This document shows, piece by piece, positions 1 through 9,581 of a DNA stretch of 64,000 nucleotides (the first letter of the stretch is position 1; each line of letters opens with the position of its first letter). This DNA comes from Mucilaginibacter geliditolerans (GTDB taxonomy: Bacteria > Bacteroidota > Bacteroidia > Sphingobacteriales > Sphingobacteriaceae). The notes beneath the pieces were generated by a model that was not told the origin of the DNA, searched no databases, and saw nothing but the letters and a program-made list of their open reading frames with translations. Both the position numbers and the translations under genes were made by a program. The stretch lies in the NCBI RefSeq assembly GCF_014200495.1, contig NZ_JACHBY010000005.1, positions 62,001-126,000 on the forward strand. The letters are read 5' to 3'.

Positions 1-11
1 TAATGGGCGAT

Positions 12-33
12 AATACCGTGTTTTAACGGTATT
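12..33 (+). terminator. Probable intrinsic terminator
   Basis: An 8-bp stem (AATACCGT / ACGGTATT) with a 6-nt loop is followed by a T-rich run. It probably ends a plus-strand gene lying left of the window. The rest of 1-120 holds only AT-rich leader sequence for the next gene. Confidence 0.5.
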
Positions 34-120
34 TATTTTCAATAATAAATGTCTAACTTCAATAATATAAGCCTATAAAAATAAGTCTGGTTCATCACGA
101 TTTCAAAAATCTTACGGATC

Positions 121-792
121 ATGAAAAAGCAACCAAATAATGATGAGCAGGATATGGTGATATCCTACCTAACCATCAGGAAAGCTGTTGGCGTATTAGG
201 AATTGCCCTGCCTGTTGTTTTACTCCTGGGTACATACCTCATCAGTCATTGCGCCTGCATAAGGGGAGCTATAAGCGACTACTATTATAGTATTATGGGT
301 AGTTATTTTACGGGCACATTGTGCGCTGTTGCCCTGTTCCTTTTCAGCTACAAGGGTTATGATAGCGCCGATCAGATATCTACCAATATAGCAGGCGTTT
401 TTGCGCTGGGCGTAGTTTTCTTTCCCTCAAATATGGGTAAAAACTGTACCGAATGTAATTTACTATTCCTGCCTGATAATTGTTTAAGAAACGTTGTTCA
501 TTATGGTTCTGCAGCGGGATTCTTTTTTACGCTGGCTTATGTGTCAATAGTACTGTTCACCAAAACAAATAAGGATAAACCCACACCTCAAAAGTGCAAC
601 AGGAATATCATCTATAAAATATGTGGGTATGTGATAGTTGTATCCATGGTTTTGATAGGAATTTTTAAGATCACCGGTATTGAGAAAGAATTAAACGCTT
701 ACCGGCCTACGTTTTGGCTGGAGTCGCTGGCGCTTTGGGCATTTGGTTTTTCGTGGTTAATAAAGGGCAAAACAATATTGCAGGACGAATAA
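121..792 (+). CDS. Six-helix integral membrane protein (DUF998-like)
   Basis: The 223-aa protein has about six hydrophobic helices, near residues 24-42, 62-77, 90-103, 128-146, 167-184 and 197-213. An acidic/aromatic SDYYY segment precedes helix 2, and a Cys-containing loop (NCTEC) lies between helices 3 and 4. The overall pattern resembles DUF998-type membrane proteins of unknown function; that is a resemblance and not a proven assignment. The start is the first ATG, encoding a short polar N-terminus. It is followed 43 bp later by the tRNA-synthetase-like gene on the same strand, so co-transcription is possible. No catalytic motif is visible and no function is proposed. Confidence 0.75.
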   Translation: MKKQPNNDEQDMVISYLTIRKAVGVLGIALPVVLLLGTYLISHCACIRGAISDYYYSIMGSYFTGTLCAVALFLFSYKGYDSADQISTNIAGVFALGVVFFPSNMGKNCTECNLLFLPDNCLRNVVHYGSAAGFFFTLAYVSIVLFTKTNKDKPTPQKCNRNIIYKICGYVIVVSMVLIGIFKITGIEKELNAYRPTFWLESLALWAFGFSWLIKGKTILQDE

Positions 793-835
793 TTACCTGC
801 CGAAATTGTAAATTTGCTAAAGCCCGATTAATAAA

Positions 836-1729
836 GTGCCAGATAACGTTCACCAATATACTCAAACCCGTATAGCGCCAACCCCCAGTGGTTTTTTGCA
901 TCTGGGTAATGTACTGTCGTTTTCCATCACCGCGGCACTGGCCCAAAAGCATGGCGCTAAAATATTGCTGCGCATAGATGATATTGACCGCGCCCGGGTT
1001 ACACGGCAATATTTACAGGATATTTTTGACACCCTCAATTTTTTAGAGATCCCATGGGATGATGGTCCGCGGGGTGTTGAGGGGTTTGAAAAAAATTACT
1101 CGCAATTACAGCGTATGCCCATTTATATGGAAGCATTAGAACAACTGAGTAGTAAAGGACAAGTTTTTGCCTGCACCTGCTCGCGTAAGCAGATAAGTAA
1201 TGTCGATGGGTCATATGATGAATCTCTTTGTACCTGTTTTGATCAGCAGATACCCTTATCAACTGAAAATGCAAACTGGCGGCTGATCACCAATAATGAA
1301 GAACTGGTTATTAAAGATTATTCAGGAAAGGGTATCTGCACCACTTTGCCTATCGAAATGCATAATTTTATAGTGAAAAAGAAGGATGGTTCGCCGGCTT
1401 ATCAGCTTACGTCGGTAATGGATGATCTTTTATATGGTGTTGATCTGATTGTCAGGGGGGAAGACCTGTGGCCATCAACACTGGCGCAGCACCAATTGGC
1501 ATCGGCACTGGGGGAGCACGATTTTAAGGATATCACATTTTATCACCACGCTTTAATGATGGAAACATCCGGCAAAAAAATGTCAAAATCTGCAGGGTCA
1601 ACATCCATAAAATATCTGCGCGAAAATGATAAAAGCGCTGCTGATGTGTATGCGATGATTGCTGGTATGCTGGGTAGCAAAGAAAACATAAGCAACTGGC
1701 AGCAGCTGGCTGAAATAGTTGTTTTATAA
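836..1729 (+). CDS. Truncated glutamyl-tRNA synthetase paralogue (GluQ-like)
   Basis: This is a class I aminoacyl-tRNA synthetase catalytic core of 297 aa. The HIGH-type motif is HLGN at residues 22-25 and the KMSKS motif is intact at about 248-252. A Cys cluster (CTC ... CTC, about residues 110-135) sits where GluQ-type enzymes bind zinc. Full glutamyl-tRNA synthetases have about 470-500 aa with an anticodon-binding domain, which is absent here. The length therefore fits glutamyl-Q tRNA(Asp) synthetase, which glutamylates queuosine at the wobble base. Translation appears to start at GTG; no upstream ATG in frame fits. Queuosine genes are not nearby, so the substrate is inferred from family only. 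Confidence 0.8.
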   Translation: MPDNVHQYTQTRIAPTPSGFLHLGNVLSFSITAALAQKHGAKILLRIDDIDRARVTRQYLQDIFDTLNFLEIPWDDGPRGVEGFEKNYSQLQRMPIYMEALEQLSSKGQVFACTCSRKQISNVDGSYDESLCTCFDQQIPLSTENANWRLITNNEELVIKDYSGKGICTTLPIEMHNFIVKKKDGSPAYQLTSVMDDLLYGVDLIVRGEDLWPSTLAQHQLASALGEHDFKDITFYHHALMMETSGKKMSKSAGSTSIKYLRENDKSAADVYAMIAGMLGSKENISNWQQLAEIVVL

Positions 1730-1747
1730 GCCCAATCTTCCACCACG

Positions 1748-2520
1748 TTATTGCGAACGAAGACAACCCCCGGCTGTGCAGAGCGAGTATGTATAGTTCT
1801 TTACTTATCGCATGGTATCGCTTGTCGCTAAGACGTCACTTTTTGTCTTGATACCACAGGTGTTCGGAAGATTGCATTTTTGTTTTTAATTCCCTCCCCA
1901 CGGGAGGGGTGCGTTTGGATGTGAAGTGGCAGGGAGGGGTTTATACGCCAAATAAGCTGTTAAACCCCACCCTTCCCCGCCCCAAGGCGGGAATCGCACA
2001 AGGCCAATGCTTCCTTTTTCCATCTTCCGAACACCTGTGGTCTTGATACAAAAAGTAACCAAAAAAATCAAGTCAGTAGATTAGGCTTCTTTGCCGCACA
2101 GGCCACTTCCCTGCAAATCAGGCAAAACCAGGGCTGCTATATTTTTACCCTGCTGTCGCTACGCAATTGGCCTTTGCACTTCTGTAAAAATCTGCTATGC
2201 CCTGCCATTGCGCACAAGGCCACCATCGTTTTGCCTGGTTTCACCCGAAGCTGTTCTACTGACAGAGCTACATAATTTATTAAACTGAGGAAACTTTAAA
2301 TGAACCGTGATAAAAAGCGGGTAAAGGCCCGACAAAAAGCGCGGGCCTGGGTGTTTTGCCTGTGGGTGGAAGGATCTTTTTGTCTTGATTTTTTGCTACC
2401 TTTTGTATCAAGACAAAAGTAGTAGCCTCCGCGGCAATGAGCGGCTTCGCGCGATATTAAAACGATATGCATATTCGCTCTGTATAGCTTAGAGATTGCT
2501 TCGTTTCTTACAGCAATAAT
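1748..2520 (+). mobile_element. Dispersed MITE-like repeat, copy D (interrupted)
   Basis: The copy lies between the synthetase paralogue and the PAS kinase. It shares a core (2086-2263) and a second block (about 2313-2394, containing a GCGGG/CCCG hairpin) with copies at about 36562-37196 and 60178-60640; the copy at 48681-49386 shares the core only. The ends are inverted: the right flank around 2385-2445 (TATCAAGACAAAAG, then CCTCCGCGG) reads on the opposite strand like the left flank of copy C. Its left end is split by the 185-bp element at 1855-2039. There is no credible coding sequence. The outer limits are approximate. Confidence 0.75.
1855..2039. mobile_element. 185-bp nested element with 18-bp TIRs and 10-bp target duplication
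   Basis: It begins CACAGGTGTTCGGAAGAT and ends with its exact reverse complement. It is flanked on both sides by the direct repeat GTCTTGATAC (1845-1854 and 2040-2049), a sequence that occurs once at the matching position in the sibling repeats. The interior holds G/C-rich hairpins (CCTCCCC/GGGAGGGG and CCCGCCCCAAGGCGGG) and no open reading frame of note. This is the footprint of a non-autonomous transposable element. Confidence 0.85.
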
Positions 2521-2530
2521 GCTTCTTATA

Positions 2531-5065
2531 CTACAACGGCAAACTAAAATAAAAAGTCGATCCCTTGCCCGATTCACTTTCTACCCATATCTCACCATCG
2601 TGCCGGTGAATGATCTCGGAGCTTAAATACAGGCCGATGCCAAAGCCCGAAATGTGACGGGTATGAGCAGTTTCTACACGGTAATAGCGGTCGAAAAGTT
2701 TATTAATATCCTGTGGTTTTATGCCCATGCCCTCATCTTTCACACTCACCTGTACATTATTGTCAATTACCACGCATTGCACCTCAATATATTTGCCTTT
2801 GGGCGAATATTTAACGGCATTGGTAAGCAGATTGGAAATAACAGAACCTATTTTATCACGGTCGGCATATACCTCAATATGATCGTAAGGGGCCAGGCTG
2901 ATGGTGTGGCTTGACACTGTAAGCTTCACTTCATCCATCATCTCGGTTAACAGTTGCACGATGTCGAAATGCTCTTTTGCAACATGGATCTTACCGGATT
3001 CCAGCCTTGAAATATTCAGGAAGCCGTTGATCATGGTGCCCATTTTTTTCACCTGTATATTGGCTTTATCCAGTGCGCCGGCAATAAAGCTATCCTCACT
3101 GTTTTTAAGCTTCATGTTAAGTACCTGCACAATGGCCGTAAGCGAGGTAAGCGGCGTTTTTAGCTCGTGGCTAACCATACCTATAAAATCGCTCTTGCGC
3201 TGCTCGTCCTGTTTTTGTTCGGTAATATCCATTACCACGCCAGAAAAGGTGGTAAACTCATTTTCGTGGTCCCTGGAAAGTTTGCCTAATGAACGAAGCC
3301 ATATCAGTTGACCGTCATTAAACCGCCGCATGGTGTAGGTGAAATCATAATTGCCACCATTGAAAATGGCATCGTCGATCTGTTCTAAAATCTTATCCCT
3401 GAAATCTTCGGTTACCTGGCCAATCGCCTCATCAAAGGTCATTTCCTTATCCACATCATAACCAAATAATTCTCTGAGGCGTGGCGTAGTTTTTAGCTCC
3501 CTGGTGTCGGCATTTATATACCAGGTTCCTATATTGGCGGCCTCTAAAGCAAAACGCAGCATTTCTTCTGCCTGCTCTACCTTTTTGCGGGCGTTAACCT
3601 GCTCCGTAACTTCAATGGACACAACCATTACAGCTGTAGTTATACCATCGTCGTTTTTTATAGGCTGATAAATAAAGTTAAAGTAACCGTTTATCAGCTG
3701 CCCCTTATGGTTAATAACAGCGGGGGTTTCATTGCCATAATAATTTTCGCCGGTAGTGAATACATCGTCAAGCAATTTAAAAAATGACTGCCCTTTTAAT
3801 TCAGGAACGGCTTCTTCAAAAGGTTTGCCAATAATGCTTGCATCCTTACCCAGCATAAACTGCATTTTGTCATTGGCCGCTTCAAATACCAGTTCACGCC
3901 CGCGAAGCAGGCAAATAGCAACCGGCGCCTGCTGTACCAGGCTACGAAAACGGGATTCACTTTTCTCTATCTCTACAACTAATTGCTGAAGGTGCCATTG
4001 CGTTTCTGTTAATTCTTCATTAGTGGCGGCCAATTCCTCATTAGCGGCAACCAACTCCTCATTAATAGCCTGAAACTCTGTTGCGCTTTCTTCAATTCTT
4101 TTACGGGTGGTCACTTGTGTTGTAACTTCGGTACCAATGGTAATTATGCCGTTTATAACGCCTTCGGCATCGTATAGCGGTTCATAAACAAAATCAATAT
4201 AAGCGGTTGTCATTTTCCTGTTCCTGAACAGTTGAACAGGTAGTTCTTTAGCGGAGAAAACTTCACCGGTATTAAAAACATTATCAAGCAGTTGTTTTAT
4301 CCCCTGATCAAGCAGTTCGGGCATGGTTTGCAGTATGGGTTTGTTCAATACCTCGGGTAGTCTTCGGCCCCAAAGTTCAAGTGCGCGGGCATTGGCAATC
4401 TCCACCACGTAATCGGGGCCCCGGAAAATGGCGATGGCAACCGGTGCCTGTAAAATAATAAGACGCAGGTTGTTATCATTCTCCTGTAACTTTTTTTGAA
4501 TAAGCCTGTCGGCCTCCCGCGCTACTTTTAAATGGCGGTTTGTTTCTTCGAGCTGCTTATTTGCTACTATTTTTGCAGTGGTTTCGGTACAGGTTACAAA
4601 TACACCAGCTGTGTCCCCTGATTCATCAGCTACCGGACTGTAGCTAAATGTCCAGTAAACATCTTCTATTTTGCCGTTACGGTATATCGGGATCAATTGG
4701 TCCTCACTCCAGGTTGCCTCGCCTCCTGCAAGCACCTGGTTTATAAGTGGTTTAATCGTGTTCCATATCTCAGGCCAGGCCAAATGGGCAGGCATGCCTA
4801 ATATAGACGGATGTTTGCCATGTTGCCCCAAACTCGGGCGGTAAGCATCGTTATAAAAACAAACAAGCTCAGGGCCCCACCATAAAAACATAGGGAACTT
4901 TGAGTTTAAAATAATACTGAGTGTTGTTCGTAAGCTTTGTGGCCAGGCATCAGGAGTACCCAAAGCAGTAACCGACCAATCGGTGGTTCGCATTAACTCA
5001 CCCATTTCGCCGCCGCCTTTCAGAAACGGATAGTCCTTATTTTTTGGTTGATCTGCTTGCTGCAT
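2531..5065 (-). CDS. Multi-PAS cytoplasmic sensor histidine kinase
   Basis: The 844-aa protein has no membrane helix. Four PAS-like domains cover about residues 30-165, 190-320, 365-495 and 500-615. A Glu/Asn-rich coiled coil lies around 325-365. The HisKA dimerisation/phosphoacceptor domain carries SHELKTPL with His633, and an HATPase_c domain covers about 735-844 (SNLLTNAVKYSP N-box and GIGLYL G-box). The first PAS begins with the TALGTPDAWPQSLRT segment common in Bacteroidota multi-PAS kinases. No response regulator adjoins it, so it is an orphan kinase. The signal is unknown. It is divergent from the M16 protease genes across a 194-bp gap. Confidence 0.9.
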   Translation of the reverse strand: MQQADQPKNKDYPFLKGGGEMGELMRTTDWSVTALGTPDAWPQSLRTTLSIILNSKFPMFLWWGPELVCFYNDAYRPSLGQHGKHPSILGMPAHLAWPEIWNTIKPLINQVLAGGEATWSEDQLIPIYRNGKIEDVYWTFSYSPVADESGDTAGVFVTCTETTAKIVANKQLEETNRHLKVAREADRLIQKKLQENDNNLRLIILQAPVAIAIFRGPDYVVEIANARALELWGRRLPEVLNKPILQTMPELLDQGIKQLLDNVFNTGEVFSAKELPVQLFRNRKMTTAYIDFVYEPLYDAEGVINGIITIGTEVTTQVTTRKRIEESATEFQAINEELVAANEELAATNEELTETQWHLQQLVVEIEKSESRFRSLVQQAPVAICLLRGRELVFEAANDKMQFMLGKDASIIGKPFEEAVPELKGQSFFKLLDDVFTTGENYYGNETPAVINHKGQLINGYFNFIYQPIKNDDGITTAVMVVSIEVTEQVNARKKVEQAEEMLRFALEAANIGTWYINADTRELKTTPRLRELFGYDVDKEMTFDEAIGQVTEDFRDKILEQIDDAIFNGGNYDFTYTMRRFNDGQLIWLRSLGKLSRDHENEFTTFSGVVMDITEQKQDEQRKSDFIGMVSHELKTPLTSLTAIVQVLNMKLKNSEDSFIAGALDKANIQVKKMGTMINGFLNISRLESGKIHVAKEHFDIVQLLTEMMDEVKLTVSSHTISLAPYDHIEVYADRDKIGSVISNLLTNAVKYSPKGKYIEVQCVVIDNNVQVSVKDEGMGIKPQDINKLFDRYYRVETAHTRHISGFGIGLYLSSEIIHRHDGEIWVESESGKGSTFYFSLPL

Positions 5066-5259
5066 GGAAAAGTAAAGCTATGATAAACATAGGCAGAATA
5101 AAAATAATGATTTACAGAGAAAACACGGATTTGCATAACTAATAAATTAATTTGATTGTTTTAACAGGGAAACAGTTTTTTATAATTGCGGATGCTTTCA
5201 AATTATAGCACAGTCAGGTTAATTTATTTTGCTAATTTGATCGCATCAAACATTTACCC

Positions 5260-6627
5260 ATGATAAAAAGGAGCTGCCTGCTTATTTTACTTATTTTTCC
5301 CCTGTTGCTGCAGGCACAAAGTAAACTTCCCGATAATATGTTCTACCGCACGCTGCCTAACGGGCTTGCCGTGCTGGTGATTGAGGATAACAGCGTGCCG
5401 CTGGCCACTATAATGATAACCTGTAAAAATGGCGCTTATACCGAAGCCCCGGAGTTTAATGGACTGAGCCATTTATATGAACACATGTTTTTTAAGGCGA
5501 ATAAAAACTATAAAACGGTTGACGATTTTTTGCAAAGGATGAGCGAGCTGGGCATAAGATCAAACGGTTCCACATCGTTTGAAAATGTGAACTATTACTT
5601 TACCCTGCCCGATTATAATTTAAAGGATGGACTGGATTTTATGAACTCGGCTATCCGCTACCCCAAATTTGATAAGAAGGAAATGGCACATGAAAATGAA
5701 GTGGTTGATGCCGAGTTTCAACGGAATGAATCAAACCCAGGCTATGCCCTCTCCAATGCTATGGATCACCATATGTGGGGCGATTTGTTCAGCCGTAAAA
5801 ACCCGATTGGTGATCACCAGGTAATACGTTCGGCCACGCCGGCCATGATGGATTCTATCAAGAACAAATACTATTTTCCCAATAATTGCCTGCTGACCGT
5901 TGCCGGTAATGTTGAACATGATGATGTGTTTAAACAAGTAGAACGCATATATGGCAGCTGGAAACCATCGGGCTTCGATCCGTTCCAAAAATGGCCGATA
6001 CCGGAGTTTAAACCGCTGCAAAAAACAGATTATTTTATCGTGGAATCGCAGCTATCGCGCGTACCCTTGCTCATGCTGGAATGGCAGGGGCCTGATACCC
6101 GTAACGATGTGCATTCAACCTATGCCGCAGATGTGTTTTCTTACATCGTAAATCAAAATTCATCAAAATTAAAAAAGGCGCTCGTGCAATCGGGGCTGGC
6201 CTTGCAGTGTAATATTGGCTATTTAACCATGAACCACGTGGGGCCAATCAGCATAATGTGTGTGCCAAACCCTATGCGGGTTAAGGAATGTATAACGGAG
6301 CTGAAAAAGCAAATTGACATGATGGACAGCGATGATTACGTAACCGATGAACAGATTGAAACAGCCAAACGAAAACTGGAAGTGACCCAGATAAAGGAAA
6401 AGGAAGTTACTTCTGATTTCACAGAAGTAATGTCGTTCTGGTGGGCATCATCATCTATTGATTATTATACGGGTTACCAGGATAACCTGAAGAAAATCAC
6501 CCGTGCCGATCTGCAAGCTTATGTGCGCAGGTATATCAAAAATAAGCCATATTGTGCAGGTTTGCTTATCAGTCCGGAGTTAAAAGAAAAAGTGCACCCT
6601 GAGGAGTTTTTTACAGCATCAAACTAA
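5260..6627 (+). CDS. Secreted M16 zinc metallopeptidase, catalytic subunit
   Basis: The 455-aa protein has a signal peptide (about residues 1-20, ending LLQAQ). The inverted zinc motif HLYEH (H71, E74, H75) and the downstream acidic stretch NEVVDAEFQRNE supply the metal ligands of insulinase/pitrilysin-family peptidases. The length fits a half-size (beta-type) M16 protein with one active and one inactive domain. The next gene, 8 bp downstream, encodes a second M16 protein without the zinc motif, so the two probably form a heterodimer in the periplasm. The peptide substrate cannot be read from sequence. Confidence 0.92.
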   Translation: MIKRSCLLILLIFPLLLQAQSKLPDNMFYRTLPNGLAVLVIEDNSVPLATIMITCKNGAYTEAPEFNGLSHLYEHMFFKANKNYKTVDDFLQRMSELGIRSNGSTSFENVNYYFTLPDYNLKDGLDFMNSAIRYPKFDKKEMAHENEVVDAEFQRNESNPGYALSNAMDHHMWGDLFSRKNPIGDHQVIRSATPAMMDSIKNKYYFPNNCLLTVAGNVEHDDVFKQVERIYGSWKPSGFDPFQKWPIPEFKPLQKTDYFIVESQLSRVPLLMLEWQGPDTRNDVHSTYAADVFSYIVNQNSSKLKKALVQSGLALQCNIGYLTMNHVGPISIMCVPNPMRVKECITELKKQIDMMDSDDYVTDEQIETAKRKLEVTQIKEKEVTSDFTEVMSFWWASSSIDYYTGYQDNLKKITRADLQAYVRRYIKNKPYCAGLLISPELKEKVHPEEFFTASN

Positions 6628-6635
6628 ATATCAGC

Positions 6636-7943
6636 ATGAAAAAAATATTTCTAGTAGTAATAAGTATGCTATGTCTGTTGATGCCGGGGGCATTTGCGCA
6701 ATCGGCTACCACCTCGTTTGATGTGGATGGCATAAAGGTGATATTTAAGCCAACTGTAAAAGAGATCATCAATGTACGTGTGTTTTTCAGGGGAGGTGTA
6801 AGTAATTATAAACCGGAGCAGGCCGGCATTGAAAACTTCACACTTGCTGCGATTACACAATGCGGCACCCAAAAATACAATGGCAATGCATTCAGGAACA
6901 TGGCCGATACCTACAGCATAGATATTGGTTCGGCAAGTTTATATGATTATGGTAATGTGGATATGGAATGTATCTCCAAATACTTTGACCAAGCCTGGGA
7001 CCTGCTTGCTGATGCCATAGTTAACCCCACTTTTGATAATAATGAGATAGAATTGTTGCGGAATAAATTAATTTCAAGGGTACGGCAGGAAGAATCGGAC
7101 CCCGACAACCGTGCCGAGCAACTATTGATGCAAAATGCTTTTGAGGGCACGCCCTATGCCACCGACCCTAATGGTGACGAGCCTAAACTATCTAAATTTA
7201 CTGCCGATGACCTTAAAGCTTATTATAAAAGCATCCTTAACAAAAATCAGTTGTTTATAGTGGTGGCAGGTAAAATAAGTAAGGATGAGCTGGTGGCAAA
7301 AATACATGCCTCATTTGCTGCGCTGCCTGCAAAACCATATACCCGGGTTGATTACAAAGAACCTATTTGGAACGATAATAAGCTTGTTGTTGAAAGCCGC
7401 AACCTATCAACCAATTATATTAATGCTATTATGAATGCCCCGCCTGTTTACAGTGCTGATTATGTGCCTTTCAGGCTTGGTATTTCCATACTGGCCGGGG
7501 CTTTGTTCAGTGATCTGCGTACCAAGCTCAACCTTTCATATGATCCCGGGGCTGTTAGCGAGATGCGGCAGATGCCATTTGCACGTATGTATGTAAGCAC
7601 TACCCAGCCAAAAGCGGCCGTAGAGGAAATGACCCGCATGCTTAACCTGGTAAGGGTTTATGGTGCATCAAAAGACGGACTAAAGCATTTAAAAAGCGGA
7701 TACATTGTTAGCAATTACCTTAAACAGCAAAGCACAGCAGCAATTACCGGAACCCTAGGTATGGCTGAGGTATTAGGCGATTGGCAAATGGACGAAAAAC
7801 TGCCCGAGCTGATCAATAGCGTAACTGTTGACCAGATAGATATAGCGCTGAACCAATATATAGTTGGCCTGCGCTGGGCTTATTTAGGTGATGCCGACCA
7901 GGCTAAGGACGCGGCGGAGGCTTTTAAACAAAAGGTAAGGTAA
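6636..7943 (+). CDS. Secreted M16 family protein lacking the zinc motif
   Basis: The 435-aa protein has a signal peptide (about residues 1-21, ending GAFAQ). It keeps the M16 fold signatures: FFRGGVSNYKPEQAGIENF in the position of the active-site helix, then NPTFDNNEIELLRNKL and a YDPGAVSEMR-type C-terminal segment. HxxEH is replaced by an IENFT-type sequence, so it should not hydrolyse peptides itself. It follows the catalytic partner by 8 bp and probably supplies the other half of the substrate chamber, as alpha-type subunits do. The pair looks like a two-gene operon facing a convergent chrA. Confidence 0.9.
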   Translation: MKKIFLVVISMLCLLMPGAFAQSATTSFDVDGIKVIFKPTVKEIINVRVFFRGGVSNYKPEQAGIENFTLAAITQCGTQKYNGNAFRNMADTYSIDIGSASLYDYGNVDMECISKYFDQAWDLLADAIVNPTFDNNEIELLRNKLISRVRQEESDPDNRAEQLLMQNAFEGTPYATDPNGDEPKLSKFTADDLKAYYKSILNKNQLFIVVAGKISKDELVAKIHASFAALPAKPYTRVDYKEPIWNDNKLVVESRNLSTNYINAIMNAPPVYSADYVPFRLGISILAGALFSDLRTKLNLSYDPGAVSEMRQMPFARMYVSTTQPKAAVEEMTRMLNLVRVYGASKDGLKHLKSGYIVSNYLKQQSTAAITGTLGMAEVLGDWQMDEKLPELINSVTVDQIDIALNQYIVGLRWAYLGDADQAKDAAEAFKQKVR

Positions 7944-7953
7944 CAGATCGCCT

Positions 7954-9282
7954 TTAGGCACTCACAAAATAGCGTGCCAGCCCAAATAAAAGGCTCAGTA
8001 AAATCAGGTAAACCACATTTACCCTGAATTTTATCATCAGCAATAAGGAAACACATATACAGCCGAGGGAAACGATGTTGAGGTTTTTTAACAATACACC
8101 GCCCGGGAATACTATGTCTTTACCCAAAAAGAAAGTAAGGTTAAGGATAACGCCCACCACCGCCGCTGTAACTAATGTTAAGATTGCGCTGATAAGGGCA
8201 TTGCCATGTGTTTTTTCGATAATAGGGCCGCCTGCAAAAATAAACAGGAAGCAGGGTAAAAAAGTGTAAAAGGTAGTGGCAATAAGCCCGATGCTCCCCA
8301 TCCACAACGAGGCATGAAAATGATTATAAGCAGCCATAAATCCTACAAAACCCACCACAATAATTAATGGGCCGGGTGTAGTTTCTGCAAGGGCAAAGCC
8401 ATCAACCATTTGCATTTTTGATAACCAATTTAGTTTGGTAACTGCAAATTGTGCCACGTACGGCAGTACGGTATACGAGCCGCCTATAGTAAAGAATGCG
8501 GTTTGTGTAAAAAACAGGATCAGGCCTTTCCAGAACAAATGATCATGTGAAAACAAATAAAACAGTAGGAAAGGAATAAGCCAGAAGATACAAAAAGTGG
8601 CCAATTGCTTTAAAAACTGTTTTATGCTGGAACCTGTACCCGGTACTGTTGAAACGCTATTGATATAGTAGTCCTGCTCATTATCATATTTATTGTCGTC
8701 CTGTTTGTTCGCAATGTTTAATAAAGATGGTTTAACATACCTGATAATTAATGCCAGTACTATTGTACCCGCAATAATGGCGGGCAAAGAGATATTGTAA
8801 AAAAAGATGCATACAAAGGCTATGGCAGCTATAATATAATGCAGCAAACTATGCAATGCCTTTTGCCCAACTTTAAACAACGCGATAATAATAATGGCGA
8901 TAACGGCTGGTTTTAACCCGTTAAACATGGTATATATCCAGGGCAGGTTGCCGTATGATACGTAGATAATGCTTAATGCAAGCAATATGAACATGGATGG
9001 CAGAACAAACAATATTCCGGCTATTAAGCCGCCTTTTTTGCCATGCAGTTGCCAGCCAATATAAATAGCTAATTGCTGCGCCTCGGGGCCGGGTAAAAGC
9101 ATGCATAGACTAAGCGCGTGGAAAAACCTGCTGTTGCTTATCCACTTCTTTTTGTCAACTAAAAAATCGTGCATTAAAGCGATGTGACCTGCTGTGCCGC
9201 CAAAACTTATCCAGCCCAGTTTAAACCAAAATTTTAGCGCATCTTTAAATAAGGGTTTTTGCGGCAGGCTTGTTTTCTCCAT
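7954..9282 (-). CDS. chrA: Chromate transporter family protein (ChrA), two CHR domains
   Basis: The 442-aa inner-membrane protein is made of two homologous CHR domains. The N-terminal one has KLGWISFGGTAGHIALMH and LCMLLPGPEAQQLA. The C-terminal one has FFTIGGSYTVLPYVAQ and ALAETTPGPLIIVVGFVG. Together they give the long bidomain form of about 400-450 aa. Family members export chromate, although many homologues are untested. A hydrophilic Asp/Asn-rich linker (about residues 195-215) separates the halves. It stands alone, convergent with the M16 pair (10-bp gap). No chrB-like regulator is present, so chromate as the natural substrate is inference. Confidence 0.88.
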   Translation of the reverse strand: MEKTSLPQKPLFKDALKFWFKLGWISFGGTAGHIALMHDFLVDKKKWISNSRFFHALSLCMLLPGPEAQQLAIYIGWQLHGKKGGLIAGILFVLPSMFILLALSIIYVSYGNLPWIYTMFNGLKPAVIAIIIIALFKVGQKALHSLLHYIIAAIAFVCIFFYNISLPAIIAGTIVLALIIRYVKPSLLNIANKQDDNKYDNEQDYYINSVSTVPGTGSSIKQFLKQLATFCIFWLIPFLLFYLFSHDHLFWKGLILFFTQTAFFTIGGSYTVLPYVAQFAVTKLNWLSKMQMVDGFALAETTPGPLIIVVGFVGFMAAYNHFHASLWMGSIGLIATTFYTFLPCFLFIFAGGPIIEKTHGNALISAILTLVTAAVVGVILNLTFFLGKDIVFPGGVLLKNLNIVSLGCICVSLLLMIKFRVNVVYLILLSLLFGLARYFVSA

Positions 9283-9392
9283 ATAAATCTCTTTCCCGTG
9301 CTATAGAAATCCCGTCTTCATTTTGGTTTTAAAGGCGCAAAAAAATCTCCATACATCCATTTGAATGTATTAGCAATTATACCAATAAACCG

Positions 9393-9581
9393 ATGTGGAA
9401 ATCAGGGAAGTCTATATCGCTTTCTTGTTTAAGTGTGCTTGTAATCAACGCTATAGCATTGATTATAATGCTATTAAAGATACGAAAACGGCAAGGTTTT
9501 AACAAATTTCAGGTTGAGAAAAATGGTAATTCAGGTGTTTTTTTTGTTGGAAATCTGCCTAAATATCCTTTACATCTGTAG
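9393..9581 (+). CDS. Possible small single-helix membrane protein (doubtful)
   Basis: The 62-codon ORF has one hydrophobic helix (about residues 8-28) followed by a basic stretch (KIRKRQ). It lies in the gap between chrA and batE, and its last 23 bases overlap the 3' end of batE on the other strand. There is no clear ribosome-binding site and the family is not recognised. It could be chance coding in AT-rich sequence. Confidence 0.22.
   Translation: MWKSGKSISLSCLSVLVINAIALIIMLLKIRKRQGFNKFQVEKNGNSGVFFVGNLPKYPLHL

Noticed and set aside
2091..2288. ORFs in the repeat cores (also 36568-36978, 48826-49167, 60225-60460) with similar peptides
   Set aside because: Copy A is frame-shifted relative to the others, composition is unlike neighbouring genes, and similarity is at DNA level; treated as non-coding repeat.
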